Position numbers and translations under genes: made by a program. The notes under the pieces are model-generated. The model did no database searches. It had not been told where the DNA came from and was given only the letters and a program-made list of their open reading frames with translations. This document shows positions 16,049 through 25,393 of a stretch of 64,000 bases of DNA, piece after piece; the first letter of the stretch is position 1; each line of letters opens with the position of its first letter. The DNA is from Desulfamplus magnetovallimortis (GTDB taxonomy: Bacteria; Desulfobacterota; Desulfobacteria; Desulfobacterales; Desulfobacteraceae). The stretch lies in assembly GCF_900170035.1 (NCBI RefSeq), contig NZ_LT828540.1:37379-101378 (forward strand), given 5' to 3'.

Positions 16049-16861
16049 CTATTCCAGTGTCTCGAAGAGCGATATTTGTTTGGTTTTTACTGTTTTTCTT
16101 GTTTCTGCCATTGCCGATGATGGATCAATAAGTCGCTGTTTAGCCATCTCGCAATATTCCGGAGAGATATCAATGCCAATAAATTTTCTGTTAAGTTCTT
16201 TTGCTGAAACAGCTACAGTGCCTGAACCCATAAAAGGATCAAGTATTATTTCTGCATTGGTAGAAGAGATAATACGGTTTATTAATTCTAAAGGAAAGGG
16301 AGCTGGATGCCTGTTTTTGCTTTCCTGACCAAATTCCCAGACATCTCCGTGGGCATTTGCCTTTTTTGCTAATTTGAATTTTGGTTTTGTTATTAGGTAA
16401 ATAACTTCATAGGTTGGCAAAAAGTAGCCTGGATTAAAATTGATCCCTCCTTTTCTTCGCCATATGATTATTTGTCTGACAGGGAATCCAGATACAATAT
16501 CCTGCCTGTCCTGTAATAAGCCAGCTTGGACACGCCATTTGTGATTATAGAAGATTGCTCCATTGTCAGAAATTACACGTAACATTTCCTTCAGGCACTC
16601 TCTTTGCCATTTTACATACTCTTGGTGTGGCATGTTATCATCATAATGTGAATATCCTTTGATAAGAGCCGCATTTGACCATTTTCCTCCTCTTCCATTT
16701 TTCATTCCGTTTCCGGTTGAATTTTTAAGATTATATGGAGGTGATGTTACCACAAGGTCAACGGTTCCATCAGGTATCTGTTTCATAACATCAACGGCAT
16801 TTCCACAAATGAATTGATCAATGAAATTATCTGGATATTTAAGTTGTTCGTTTTTTATCAT
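16049..16861 (-). CDS. DNA methyltransferase of the MvaI/BcnI-like system
   Basis: The 270-residue protein has catalytic motif IV TSPPY at 39-43 and the SAM motif DPFMGSG at 208-214, the beta-class order of amino-methyltransferases. TSPPY favours N4-cytosine methylation, which suits an MvaI-like partner (M.MvaI is N4-cytosine). A short CAGGA site precedes the ATG. The endonuclease follows directly, so the two form a compact operon with methylation first, protecting host DNA. The C-terminal tail (KTVKTKQISLFETLE) is typical of such enzymes. Confidence 0.9.
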   Translation of the reverse strand: MIKNEQLKYPDNFIDQFICGNAVDVMKQIPDGTVDLVVTSPPYNLKNSTGNGMKNGRGGKWSNAALIKGYSHYDDNMPHQEYVKWQRECLKEMLRVISDNGAIFYNHKWRVQAGLLQDRQDIVSGFPVRQIIIWRRKGGINFNPGYFLPTYEVIYLITKPKFKLAKKANAHGDVWEFGQESKNRHPAPFPLELINRIISSTNAEIILDPFMGSGTVAVSAKELNRKFIGIDISPEYCEMAKQRLIDPSSAMAETRKTVKTKQISLFETLE

Positions 16862-16889
16862 TTTCCTGAACTCTCAAGTTGTTTGATTA

Positions 16890-17046
16890 TTTTGTTAGAA
16901 AATCTACATAACATGTTGATATGCAAAGACTTTCATCTTTCGTTGTGATGCGTCAGCAAACATGGGGGGTATAGAAAGTCTTGGTAACAGCCTTTTTTTA
17001 AAACGACTTTCATCTCTTCGATTGTGGCGGTCATCCACCAAGTAAA
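16890..17046 (+). repeat. Right direct repeat (family B/C composite) bordering the restriction-modification genes
   Basis: It contains GACTTTCATCTTTCGTTGTG, GAAAGTCTTGGTAACAGCC and AAACGACTTTCATCTCTTCG followed by ATTGTGGCGG. It parallels the repeat at 15140-15268 in the same orientation. It separates murJ from the methyltransferase. Confidence 0.7.
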
Positions 17047-18636
17047 TTATACACTACGGAATACAGCCATCTTTAAACGTTTGTACAATTTGGTTAACAG
17101 TACTGAAATTTCGTCTATTTTAAAGATAAATCCTGCTGTAACAAAAAGAAGGAAGAAAAGCAATCCTGTGAGTATAGAGACTGCCAATGCCCCTTTAAGG
17201 CATGTATTGTCAATAGTTACCTGAAGCATATGGCAAAATTGCCAAAGTATTATTCCCATGCCACAACTTATTAATATGATTTTTCCCATAAATAGATAAA
17301 GTGATGTGGCTTCAAAGTTTTTGGTACGCCGGTTCCAGATTGTAAATAGAACTCCTGTGTTCAAAGTTGCAGATACGGAAAGGGCAAGGGCAACACCGGC
17401 AGCATTCATCCATTTCATTAAGATAAAAAAAAGCGGCAGGCTCAACAGTACAGCAATTGTACCTAACAAAGCAGGAAGCCAGGTGTTTTGCATTGCATAA
17501 TATCCACGGACAACAACTGTTTGGGCAGCAAATGCAACTGTACCTGCCATGATAAATGGAAGCACCATGGCAGTAAGTTTTGTGGCTTCGCTGTCAAACC
17601 GTCCCCTTTGAAACAGCATAACAACAATTTCGTGGCGCAGAACCATGAAAAGAACAGCAACAGGAATAATAAGGCAGAGATATCTTAACGTGTTGTTTAA
17701 AAGCTTGTTTAGCTCCCCAATCTCTCCTTTGGATGCAAGTTTTGCCATAAAAGGGTAAGATGCAACTCCAACTGCCTGTCCAAATACTCCCACAAGAATA
17801 AACATTACCCTGACAGCATAATTTAGAGCGGCAATGCTGCCCTCAGATAGAAAAGAACCAAAATACTTAAGAAGTATCTCTGTGGAAAAGGTCATGGTAA
17901 GACCAAGCATGAGCGGAAGTGTCAGCAGAATATATTTAACAAACTGGGGATTCTTTAGGTCTATGATGGGCAATATCCTCATTCCGACACGTTTTGCCCC
18001 TGCATACTGGATAATGAAATTTCCGGCAAATGCCCCTGCAAGAACTCCCCAGGCAAAGCCCTCCATGCCAATGTGGGGAGCAAGTAAAATTCCACCTACA
18101 ATGATGCCTATGTTGTATATAAGAGGTGCCAGAGCCGGCAGAAAAAATTTTTCCTTTGTAAATTGTACAGCCATGAAAAGCCCTCCTGCAAAAAAGAAAA
18201 ACTGGGCAGGAATAATAATACGGGTCATTTTCACAGCCTGGTTAAAAAGTTCAGGCTCTGTAAGACCTGGTGCAAGCCATTTTACAAGGTGAGGTGTGAA
18301 ACAGAATGCAATTCCGATGAGTATCACAAGAATCAGTCCGAATGTGTTAAAAATTATTGAGAAAACTCTCCATCCCTCTTCTTCTCTGTTATTTGTCACG
18401 TAAAAGGCAAAGATTGGAATAAAAGTGACAGATAAAAAACCGCTGGCAACCACATGATTTAGGATTTCAGGTAGTATAAATGCAACCTGGTATGCATCCA
18501 CAGAACCGCCGGCACCTCCTGTAAAGGCTATACACATTTCCCTTGCAAGTCCGATTATCCTGCTTGAAAATACAGATAACATCATGATAAAGGATGCAAC
18601 ACCGATTTTTTTGTATGTTGAGTTTTCTGTTGTCAT
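17047..18636 (-). CDS. murJ: Lipid II flippase MurJ
   Basis: The 529-residue integral membrane protein has about 14 hydrophobic helices and MVF/MurJ-family features. The N-terminal SFIMMLSVFSSRIIGLAREM is typical, as are the conserved FAFYVTNNREEEGWRVFS and PAQFFFFAGGLFMAVQF segments. MurJ flips the peptidoglycan precursor lipid II across the inner membrane. It stands alone here, between the restriction-modification pair and a divergent membrane gene. Length is normal and no anomalies are seen. Confidence 0.93.
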   Translation of the reverse strand: MTTENSTYKKIGVASFIMMLSVFSSRIIGLAREMCIAFTGGAGGSVDAYQVAFILPEILNHVVASGFLSVTFIPIFAFYVTNNREEEGWRVFSIIFNTFGLILVILIGIAFCFTPHLVKWLAPGLTEPELFNQAVKMTRIIIPAQFFFFAGGLFMAVQFTKEKFFLPALAPLIYNIGIIVGGILLAPHIGMEGFAWGVLAGAFAGNFIIQYAGAKRVGMRILPIIDLKNPQFVKYILLTLPLMLGLTMTFSTEILLKYFGSFLSEGSIAALNYAVRVMFILVGVFGQAVGVASYPFMAKLASKGEIGELNKLLNNTLRYLCLIIPVAVLFMVLRHEIVVMLFQRGRFDSEATKLTAMVLPFIMAGTVAFAAQTVVVRGYYAMQNTWLPALLGTIAVLLSLPLFFILMKWMNAAGVALALSVSATLNTGVLFTIWNRRTKNFEATSLYLFMGKIILISCGMGIILWQFCHMLQVTIDNTCLKGALAVSILTGLLFFLLFVTAGFIFKIDEISVLLTKLYKRLKMAVFRSV

Positions 18637-18850
18637 GTATATTGCTTTATTTTTGTTTGTGTTGTTTAAAATTATTACTCTCTATTATCACACTGATCAT
18701 CTAAATTAAAGAAAGTACCCTTAAAATATTGACTACATGTAGGTTGACAGAATATGATCGGCAATATCAAAAATAATATAGATTTCCAGAAAAAAATTTG
18801 GCATCTCAAGTTTTAAGGGCAACCACAAAGGGGTGGCCCCTAAAATATTT

Positions 18851-18878
18851 TTGCCAATTTAATTATCTGAAATACTAT
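18851..18878 (+). promoter_or_regulatory. Possible sigma-70 promoter upstream of the small membrane protein gene
   Basis: TTGCCA at 18851-18856 and TACTAT at 18873-18878 are separated by 16 bases, close to a -35/-10 pair. The ribosome binding site AAGGAGG follows at about 18887. The segment CCAATTTAATTATCTGAAAT recurs, slightly changed, at 12174-12195, so it may instead be part of a repeat. Confidence 0.3.
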
Positions 18879-18904
18879 AGTAAAAAAGGAGGAATAGTAC
18901 TCTT

Positions 18905-19189
18905 ATGGATTTAGATAATTTTACATTAACAGGAATAGGATTTTGGGTTGCAAGTCTTTTTGTCATTGTTTTTCAGGGCATTGCATCTGCAATGGGTAAA
19001 GGAGAAGAGATGACACATCTTCTTCTCTGTGATCTTGGTTATGATTTTTTTGAAAGTCTTTCAGAAAAGCTTGCAGGTTCTTTTCTTGAGGGGCCTTTTG
19101 ATTATATTGCATTTGATCTCTCGCTATTTATCATATTTATGATTCTTGGTACCATTTTTCTTATTCTCGGTATGCTTATAAAGGACTAA
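18905..19189 (+). CDS. Small two-helix membrane protein of unknown function
   Basis: I do not recognise this 94-residue protein. It has a strong ribosome binding site and two hydrophobic helices, one near residues 10-29 (GIGFWVASLFVIVFQGIA) and one near 70-91 (LSLFIIFMILGTIFLILGML). A soluble loop between them contains HLLLCDLGYDFFESLSEKLAG. It lies 22 bases before the M48 lipoprotein gene in the same direction, suggesting an operon and perhaps a partner role at the membrane. Confidence 0.65.
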   Translation: MDLDNFTLTGIGFWVASLFVIVFQGIASAMGKGEEMTHLLLCDLGYDFFESLSEKLAGSFLEGPFDYIAFDLSLFIIFMILGTIFLILGMLIKD

Positions 19190-19211
19190 CAGGGATTTGA
19201 GGTGATCAACC

Positions 19212-20555
19212 ATGGAAAGTGAAAATCATGTGAAGCTCTTAACTAATTCAAGGCTCAACAGAAGAGAGTTTTTACAATATTCTCTGCTTGCAGGAGCAGG
19301 TGCCGTGATTTCGTCAGGGTGTGCTGTAAACCCTGTTACCGGTAAAAATCAATTGATGATGGTATCTGAACAGACAGAAATATCCATTGACAAACAGCAG
19401 TCTCCCCATCAGTTTTCGGCCGATTATGGTGTTGTGCAGGATGTGAAGCTTAACAGTTATATCACACAGATCGGCAGAAACCTTGCATTAAAAACACATC
19501 GTCCTTCAATGCCTTATTCATTTAGATGTGTCAATGCAACCTATATAAATGCCTACGCATTTCCCGGTGGCTCCATTGCTGTTACCAGGGGAATTTTGTT
19601 GGAACTGAAAAATGAAGCAGAACTTGCAGCTCTTTTAGGTCATGAACTTGGTCATGTTAATGCAAGGCACAGTGCGGAGCAGATGTCTAAGGGAACACTC
19701 TCCTCAATTCTTGTGGGTGGTGTTGCTGCTGTAATAGGCAGTCGTAATGCACAGATGGGAGAACTTGCCCAGCAGATAGGAATGGTGGGGCAGGGGGTCT
19801 TACTTGCAAGGTACAGCCGTGATAATGAACGTGAAGCAGATGGACTTGGTAATAGCTATATGGTTGATGCAGGCTATTCCACGGATGGTTTTGTGGGGCT
19901 TATGTCTCTTCTCAACAGTATGAACAAAGGTCATAATGCTTCTGCTGAAATACTTTTTTCAACCCATCCCATGGGTTCTGAGAGGTATGAGACAGCCATT
20001 CAGAATGCAACTGGAAAATTTCGTAATTCCAGAAATCTGCCTTTGAATCGAGAACGATATATGGATAATATTGCAATTTTGCGCTCAAAAGAAGATTTGA
20101 TCAAAACTTTGCAGAATGGCGATACCATGATGGCGGAAGGAAAATATGATGAAGCTATTGCTGCTTTCAAAGGTGCGGTCAAAAAATATCCTGATGATTA
20201 CACAGCTAACTTAATGCTTGCCAAATGTTTGCTTGTAAAAAAAGACTATAAGGATGCCCGTTTACATGCAGGTGAAGCATCAAAAATCTATCCTTCTGAA
20301 GCACAATCTCTGCATGTAATGGGCTTTGCTTCCATCAACATGAAAAAATATGATGATGCGTTGAGTTCATTCAGCCGCTACGAACAGCTTCTGCCAGGAA
20401 GCCCTGGTACACTTTTTTTCAAGGGCTATGCTTATGAGGGCATGAAGAGGACTGAAGAGTCCGCAGGGCAGTACAAGGCATATCTACAACAGGTACAGCA
20501 GGGGGATTATGCAAAACATGCCTACCAGAGACTCAAGGAGTGGGGCTATCTTTAA
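19212..20555 (+). CDS. M48-family metalloprotease with TPR repeats, Tat-type lipoprotein
   Basis: The 447-residue protein has a twin-arginine signal (NRREF at 16-20), a hydrophobic stretch and a lipobox ending at C37 (VISSGC), so it is probably exported folded and lipid-anchored. The zinc protease signature HELGH is at 144-148, with the third ligand region in NEREADGLG. C-terminal tetratricopeptide-like repeats span about 295-440. The domain order matches BepA-like periplasmic proteases that act in outer-membrane protein quality control. The stop overlaps the next start (TAATG). Confidence 0.9.
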   Translation: MESENHVKLLTNSRLNRREFLQYSLLAGAGAVISSGCAVNPVTGKNQLMMVSEQTEISIDKQQSPHQFSADYGVVQDVKLNSYITQIGRNLALKTHRPSMPYSFRCVNATYINAYAFPGGSIAVTRGILLELKNEAELAALLGHELGHVNARHSAEQMSKGTLSSILVGGVAAVIGSRNAQMGELAQQIGMVGQGVLLARYSRDNEREADGLGNSYMVDAGYSTDGFVGLMSLLNSMNKGHNASAEILFSTHPMGSERYETAIQNATGKFRNSRNLPLNRERYMDNIAILRSKEDLIKTLQNGDTMMAEGKYDEAIAAFKGAVKKYPDDYTANLMLAKCLLVKKDYKDARLHAGEASKIYPSEAQSLHVMGFASINMKKYDDALSSFSRYEQLLPGSPGTLFFKGYAYEGMKRTEESAGQYKAYLQQVQQGDYAKHAYQRLKEWGYL

Positions 20556-21067
20556 TGCATGCTTTTGGAAATGAGACTCCGTCATCTATGAAAAATCTGC
20601 TGCAATCACTTAAAGTCATGACCATTGCAACCATGTGGAATAATGGAGTATGGTCTGCTCCTCTATATTATCTTTATAAAAATGGCTGTTTCTATTTTTT
20701 CTCCTCTCCAGCTTCCAGGCATATTACAGGGGCTTTAGGCAGCTCCTGTAAATCATCTGCATCAATTTACCAGGATGACTCATCTTTTTCTAAAATCAAA
20801 GGTATCCAGATGGGGGGATATGTTAAAGTTGTTAAATCACGAGCGGAATCGCTTGGGGTAGCATTTGCATATGCCGTTAAATATGGGTTTACAAAGGATA
20901 GAGAGTTAAATTTTTTAAAAGAGACAGATGTTTTTGTGACCAGTATGGATTATCTTCACTATTTTCAATCCAGTTTCAGGGCTTCTTTATATAAATTTGT
21001 ACCTGTTGAAACTATATATATGGACAACTCTGTGCGCATTGGATTCAGGCAGGAGATCACTTTATGA
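20555..21067 (+). CDS. Pyridoxamine 5'-phosphate oxidase-like FMN-binding protein
   Basis: The 170-residue protein has a split-barrel flavin-binding pattern: LLQSLKVMTIATMWNNGVWSAPLYYLYKNGCFYFFSS near the N-terminus, then HITGALGSS and a middle VKVVKSRAE segment. The start at 20555 overlaps the M48 stop as TAATG, indicating translational coupling; a GTG at 20540 is possible. The stop overlaps the ubiD-like start as ATGA. Substrate is unknown. A link with flavin chemistry of the neighbouring UbiD-type enzyme is speculative. Confidence 0.7.
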   Translation: MHAFGNETPSSMKNLLQSLKVMTIATMWNNGVWSAPLYYLYKNGCFYFFSSPASRHITGALGSSCKSSASIYQDDSSFSKIKGIQMGGYVKVVKSRAESLGVAFAYAVKYGFTKDRELNFLKETDVFVTSMDYLHYFQSSFRASLYKFVPVETIYMDNSVRIGFRQEITL

Positions 21068-23028
21068 AATTTGACGGTTTGAGATCATGTATTGAGTTCC
21101 TTGAAAAAGAGGGTGAGCTTGTAAGAATTGAAAAGGAACTTGATCCTGATCTTGAAATGGCCGAGGTGCATAACCGTGTTTTTGAGGCAGGAGGGCCTGC
21201 TGTTTTTTTTGAAAATGTCAAGGGAAGCCCATTCCCTGCTGTTTCCAATCTTTTTGGCACATATGAAAGGGCTCTCAAAATTCTTGAGCCTCAGCTTGGA
21301 AAGGTTGCAGATCTTGTCAACATGAAAAGCAATCTCGGTTATGCTCTGAAATCCCCCATTAAATCTTTAAAAGCGCTTTTTAATGCTTCCCATGCATTGC
21401 CATTTAGGCAAAAAAGCGGGCATGTGCTTTATGGTAGGTGTCATATACATGATCTTCCCATGATTCGTTGCTGGCCACGTGATGGCGGAGGGTTTATATA
21501 TCTGCCCCAGGTTTTTTCAAATGATGTGAGTTGCAGGCGTGGTATTTCTCGAATTATGAGTTCAAATCTTGGCATGTACAGAATTCAACTCTCCGGCAAT
21601 GATTATATAATGGACAGGGAAGTTGGAGTGCATTACCAGATTCACAGAGGGATAGGTAATCATCATACCAATGCACTCAAGCACAATCTGCCCCTTCCTG
21701 TGACCATTTTTGTTGGTGGCCCTCCGGCTCACACACTTGCTGCTGTAATGCCCCTGCCGGAAGGCATGCCGGAAGTGTTGTTTGCAGGTGCGCTTGCAGG
21801 TAGGTCATTCAGATATACTTTAATGGGCGATGCCATTATCTCTCTGGATGCTGATTTCTGTATTACCGGCAGAATCTTTCCAGGCAGGACAAAACCTGAA
21901 GGCCCTTTTGGGGACCACCTTGGCTACTATTCACTTGTCCATGATTTTCCATATTTTGAAGTTGATGCTGTCTATCACAGGAAAGATGCCATATGGCCTT
22001 TTACAGTTGTTGGTCGCCCTCCAAGGGAAGATTCGGTCTTCGGAAGAATTATACACGAGATAACAGCCACAGCCATACCAGATACAATACCAGGTGTCAC
22101 AGCCATACATGCCGTGGATGCAGCAGGGGTTCATCCACTTCTATTTGCAAAGGCAATGGAAAGATATGTTCCTTTTGAGAGGAAAAAACCTCGTGAGCTT
22201 TTAACACATGCAAATGCAATACTTGGGACAGGTCAACTTTCACTTGCCAAATATCTTATTATAGCATCCCACAACGATTCTCCTGCCCTTGACGTTCATG
22301 ATGAGATGGGGTTTATGGTACATTCCCTTGAAAGAATTGATTTCAGAACAGATCTGCATTTTCAGACCTGCACAACAATGGATACCCTTGACTATTCATC
22401 AGAGGAGTTGAATGGTGGCTCAAAGCTTGTAATGGTTTCAGCCGGAGATAAGCGTCGTGAGCTTCTTCGCTATCTCCCTTCCTCTGTTTCCATGGCAATA
22501 AGTGAACCTTTTTCACACCCGAAACTTGCAGCTCCAGGTATCCTGGTTATCCAGTGCACTCCATTTAAAAGTTATAAGGAAGCTGAAGATGAAATATCAG
22601 CTCTTGCCTTGAGACTTGGTTATTCTGATTCAAACAAATATCATTTATCAAAAAGTTCGGGTAAATATTCAGAGAGTGCTTCAGCAATCCCGAACTGTGA
22701 AAGTGGCGAACTCTCTATTAATGGTAAATTGTGCCTTGATAGCAAAATGGAAGGATTGCCACTTATTGTGATTGTGGATAACTCTGTAGAAACTGTCGAA
22801 GATTTTCCTACATTTTTGTGGGTGACTTTTTCAAGATCCAATCCTTCACATGATATTTATGGTGTGGGAAGCTTTACACGATTCAAGCATTGGGGGTGTA
22901 CAGGCTCTCTTATTATTGACGCAAGAGTAAAACCTTTTCATGCACCGGAGCTTGTACAGGATATGGATGTGGTTAGAAGAGTGGATATGTTGGGCAAGAG
23001 AGGAGGGCCTCTTTATGGCATAATCTAA
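21064..23028 (+). CDS. UbiD-family prenylated-FMN-dependent decarboxylase
   Basis: The 654-residue protein follows the UbiD plan: N-terminal LRSCIEFLEKEGELVRIEKE, the central substrate region GRTKPEGPFGDHLGYYS with the conserved acid-pair neighbourhood, and DNSVETVEDFPTFLWVTFSRSNPSHDIYG near the end. UbiD enzymes use prenylated FMN to decarboxylate aromatic or unsaturated acids, for example in quinone biosynthesis. It is somewhat long because of a low-complexity insertion at about 526-555 (KSSGKYSESASAIPNCESGE). No UbiX is in the window. The specific substrate is not assignable. Confidence 0.88.
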   Translation: MKFDGLRSCIEFLEKEGELVRIEKELDPDLEMAEVHNRVFEAGGPAVFFENVKGSPFPAVSNLFGTYERALKILEPQLGKVADLVNMKSNLGYALKSPIKSLKALFNASHALPFRQKSGHVLYGRCHIHDLPMIRCWPRDGGGFIYLPQVFSNDVSCRRGISRIMSSNLGMYRIQLSGNDYIMDREVGVHYQIHRGIGNHHTNALKHNLPLPVTIFVGGPPAHTLAAVMPLPEGMPEVLFAGALAGRSFRYTLMGDAIISLDADFCITGRIFPGRTKPEGPFGDHLGYYSLVHDFPYFEVDAVYHRKDAIWPFTVVGRPPREDSVFGRIIHEITATAIPDTIPGVTAIHAVDAAGVHPLLFAKAMERYVPFERKKPRELLTHANAILGTGQLSLAKYLIIASHNDSPALDVHDEMGFMVHSLERIDFRTDLHFQTCTTMDTLDYSSEELNGGSKLVMVSAGDKRRELLRYLPSSVSMAISEPFSHPKLAAPGILVIQCTPFKSYKEAEDEISALALRLGYSDSNKYHLSKSSGKYSESASAIPNCESGELSINGKLCLDSKMEGLPLIVIVDNSVETVEDFPTFLWVTFSRSNPSHDIYGVGSFTRFKHWGCTGSLIIDARVKPFHAPELVQDMDVVRRVDMLGKRGGPLYGII

Positions 23029-23054
23029 GGAGTGATGACAAAACAACAGATAAT

Positions 23055-23156
23055 ACTACTGCTTCTTCAAGTTTAAACTGTCGGGTGACTTTTAAGGCTT
23101 TTCAAAGGTTCAAGGCATTTTCTACCCGACAATCAAACATTGAAAGAACACTAATC
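23055..23156. repeat. Family-F MITE-like element, copy 2
   Basis: It is about 102 bp long. The left end CTTCTTCAAGTTTAAACTGT continues CGGGT, and the right end begins ACCCGACAATCAAACATTGA; these are imperfect inverted repeats of about 25 bp. ACT trinucleotides flank both ends. It sits between convergent genes. Confidence 0.75.
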
Positions 23157-23192
23157 CAGAATCCAATGAGAGTACTTATGAGTGACGAGCTC

Positions 23193-23855
23193 TTAATTTC
23201 CAGAGATAAAATTGAAAATCGTCTGAACCACAGGATAAAAGTATTTTTCAGGAAAATCCCAGTTTTGCAACTTCATTAAAATAATTAATGCAACAAAGAC
23301 ATATGGGAATATTTTCATGAAATATTTTGAAAAGTTCGATTTTTTTAATGTTTCAGGAATAAGTCCGTAAAAAATCGAAGAACCTGCAAGGGGGGGCAGG
23401 GGAATGAAGTGAAAAACAAAAACCATTATGTTTACGGAGACAACAATGGTAAAAACTTGATCCTGGAGATTCCATTTTGACATTACCCACAAGATACTTC
23501 CTGCAATACCTGCCAGGATTAAATTGGCAAATGCTCCGGCAAATTTTATTACCATGAGAGATATAGCGGGGTGTTCCAGATGATCGGTATTAACTTTTAT
23601 CTGTCCGGGCCAACCAAAACCTGCGGCAGCAAAGCATAACAGTCCTGCAAGGTTTACGTGCATAAACGGGTTGAAGTGAAACCTGTCTTTTGCTTCACTG
23701 TCTGCATCTCCAAGGAGAGTTGCCATAAATGCTTGGGCTTCTGCATTAACAGTTATGGCCATAAGTGCTGAAACTGCAAAAATGACTGCTTTGTCAAATT
23801 CAAGGTGTGTATAGTTCAGAAGGAAGGGAATATCAATGAGGGGTTCTGAAGTCAT
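23193..23855 (-). CDS. Site-2-protease (M50)-like membrane protein lacking catalytic residues
   Basis: The 220-residue protein has about five membrane helices in the M50 order. The helix that should hold HExxH reads NAEAQA (37-42), so both zinc histidines and the glutamate are gone. The following LLGDADSEAKDRFHFNPFMHVN keeps the M50 LGD and NP landmarks. The later motif, normally NxxPxxPLDG, reads HFIPLPPLAGS with A157 in place of the metal aspartate. It is therefore probably a non-catalytic homologue, perhaps a membrane chaperone or substrate-binding pseudoprotease. The gene is otherwise intact, which argues against simple decay. Confidence 0.7.
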   Translation of the reverse strand: MTSEPLIDIPFLLNYTHLEFDKAVIFAVSALMAITVNAEAQAFMATLLGDADSEAKDRFHFNPFMHVNLAGLLCFAAAGFGWPGQIKVNTDHLEHPAISLMVIKFAGAFANLILAGIAGSILWVMSKWNLQDQVFTIVVSVNIMVFVFHFIPLPPLAGSSIFYGLIPETLKKSNFSKYFMKIFPYVFVALIILMKLQNWDFPEKYFYPVVQTIFNFISGN

Positions 23856-23940
23856 GGTTTACAATGTTTCCTGAAAAAAATATAATATTGTTTGCTTAAG
23901 GAATCGGTTTTAGTGATTTGACTCCTTGCTTCACCACCGG

Positions 23941-24045
23941 CCCCTCTCCATAAGTGGAGAGGGGGAGTTGATGAAAACTTTCATCTTTTCCATTGCGGCA
24001 GTTATCCGCCATGTGCTGCGGCAGTTATCCGCTCCATGTGCGTTC
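23941..24045. repeat. Perfect hairpin plus degenerate family-C fragments
   Basis: 23941-23964 is a perfect inverted repeat CCCCTCTCCA-TAAG-TGGAGAGGGG and may act in transcription termination or mRNA stability after the MFS gene. No T-run follows on the minus strand. Downstream, GCGGCAGTTATCCGC occurs twice within about 35 bases, a degenerate family-C motif. Confidence 0.5.
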
Positions 24046-24050
24046 TACTA

Positions 24051-25340
24051 CTATCCTGTATATTGAGGTTTTGTGGTGATTCTGGCAAGAATAACGCCCA
24101 GGACAAGAAGACCGCCTGAGATGTAGAATGCAAGGTTCAGGCTGCCTGTGATGTCCTGAATGACACCTCCAATCCTTGCCATGAAAAATCCAAAGCCCCA
24201 TCCAATGAAAACAAGTCCATAGTTAAATCCAAGGTTCTTTGCACCGTAAAAGTCAGCGGTAAATGATGGCATGAGAGAAAGTCCTCCACCATACTGCCAG
24301 TATGCAACTCCCACAACTACAAACAGCAGAAAGAGATTTGCCGTTGATATTACATAGGGAAGGGCAAAAAGACAGAGAGCTGATACTCCGCAATTGAGGC
24401 AGTAAGCATTCAATCTTCCGATTTTATCGGAATAGTATCCTGTACCAACACGGCCTGATGCATTGACAAGACCTCCAAAGGAGACCAGAATCCAGGCATT
24501 GGCTACGAAAAAGGGCATGTTTGCAGCAGTTTTCTTCATAAGTCCTGCAGCACTGCTGATGATAAGAAGACCTGACTGGGTTGTTAGTATAAACATGAAT
24601 ACCAGAGCATAAAACTGCCAGGTTTTCATCATGTCACCAGCTTCCCAGTTATGGGTTTTTTCTGTTGCGCCTTTTACACCGGCATTGCTAACGTTGGCAG
24701 GTGGAACATAGCCCTCCGGAGGAGCTTTAAGAAGCTGGCCTGCAATAACTACAACGACAGCAAAAAGGGTTCCAAGTGCAACAAAACTGCCGCTGATGCC
24801 GTATGCGTCAATAAGCTTCTGTCCAAGCCAGCCTATATAAAGGGCAGCACCACCATAGCCACCAACAACAAGTCCTGCCACAAGTCCTCGTTTTTCAGGG
24901 CCGAACCATTTAAGGGCAGCAGGGGTTGGAGCGGCATATCCTATGCCCATGCCTGCACCGCCTAAAATTCCAAAACCAATAATAAGACCTGTATAGCTTT
25001 TCATCATTCCCGCAATAATACAGCCTGCTGCAAGAAGAAGGCCTCCCACTGTAGCACCGAATTTAGGGCTGATTCTGTCCTGTATTCTACCCCCTGGAAT
25101 CATCAGAAGTGCAAAAATTACGACACAAAGGGAAAATGGCGTGGCTGCCTGGGCATTGGTAAGATATACCCAGCCTTCGTTTATGCCAGTCATCACTTCG
25201 CCTGCTTTGTCAACATTTACAAGTGCTGCTTTCCATATGCTCCATGCGTATAGAATTCCGAGACAGAGATTGATAGCTGTTCCCGCAAAGGTGGTAATCC
25301 ATGCCTGTGTCGGGACTTTGTCAATTGGTTGTGTGCTCAT
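24051..25340 (-). CDS. OFA-family MFS carrier, probably monocarboxylate uptake
   Basis: The 429-residue protein has 12 predicted helices and OFA (oxalate/formate antiporter-like) features: NLCLGILYAWSIWKAAL in helix 1, GGAGMGIGYAAPTPAALKWFGPEKRGLVAGLVVGGYGGAAL in the middle and YWQYGGGLSLMPSFTADFYG. Upstream, in the same direction, lie prpE and acs, so acetate or propionate are plausible substrates. That is inference from context. AAGGAG precedes the start. Confidence 0.85.
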   Translation of the reverse strand: MSTQPIDKVPTQAWITTFAGTAINLCLGILYAWSIWKAALVNVDKAGEVMTGINEGWVYLTNAQAATPFSLCVVIFALLMIPGGRIQDRISPKFGATVGGLLLAAGCIIAGMMKSYTGLIIGFGILGGAGMGIGYAAPTPAALKWFGPEKRGLVAGLVVGGYGGAALYIGWLGQKLIDAYGISGSFVALGTLFAVVVVIAGQLLKAPPEGYVPPANVSNAGVKGATEKTHNWEAGDMMKTWQFYALVFMFILTTQSGLLIISSAAGLMKKTAANMPFFVANAWILVSFGGLVNASGRVGTGYYSDKIGRLNAYCLNCGVSALCLFALPYVISTANLFLLFVVVGVAYWQYGGGLSLMPSFTADFYGAKNLGFNYGLVFIGWGFGFFMARIGGVIQDITGSLNLAFYISGGLLVLGVILARITTKPQYTG

Positions 25341-25393
25341 CTTGAATCTCCTTTATATTTCCCTCTTTTTACTTATCTTTATTGGAAAGCCTC

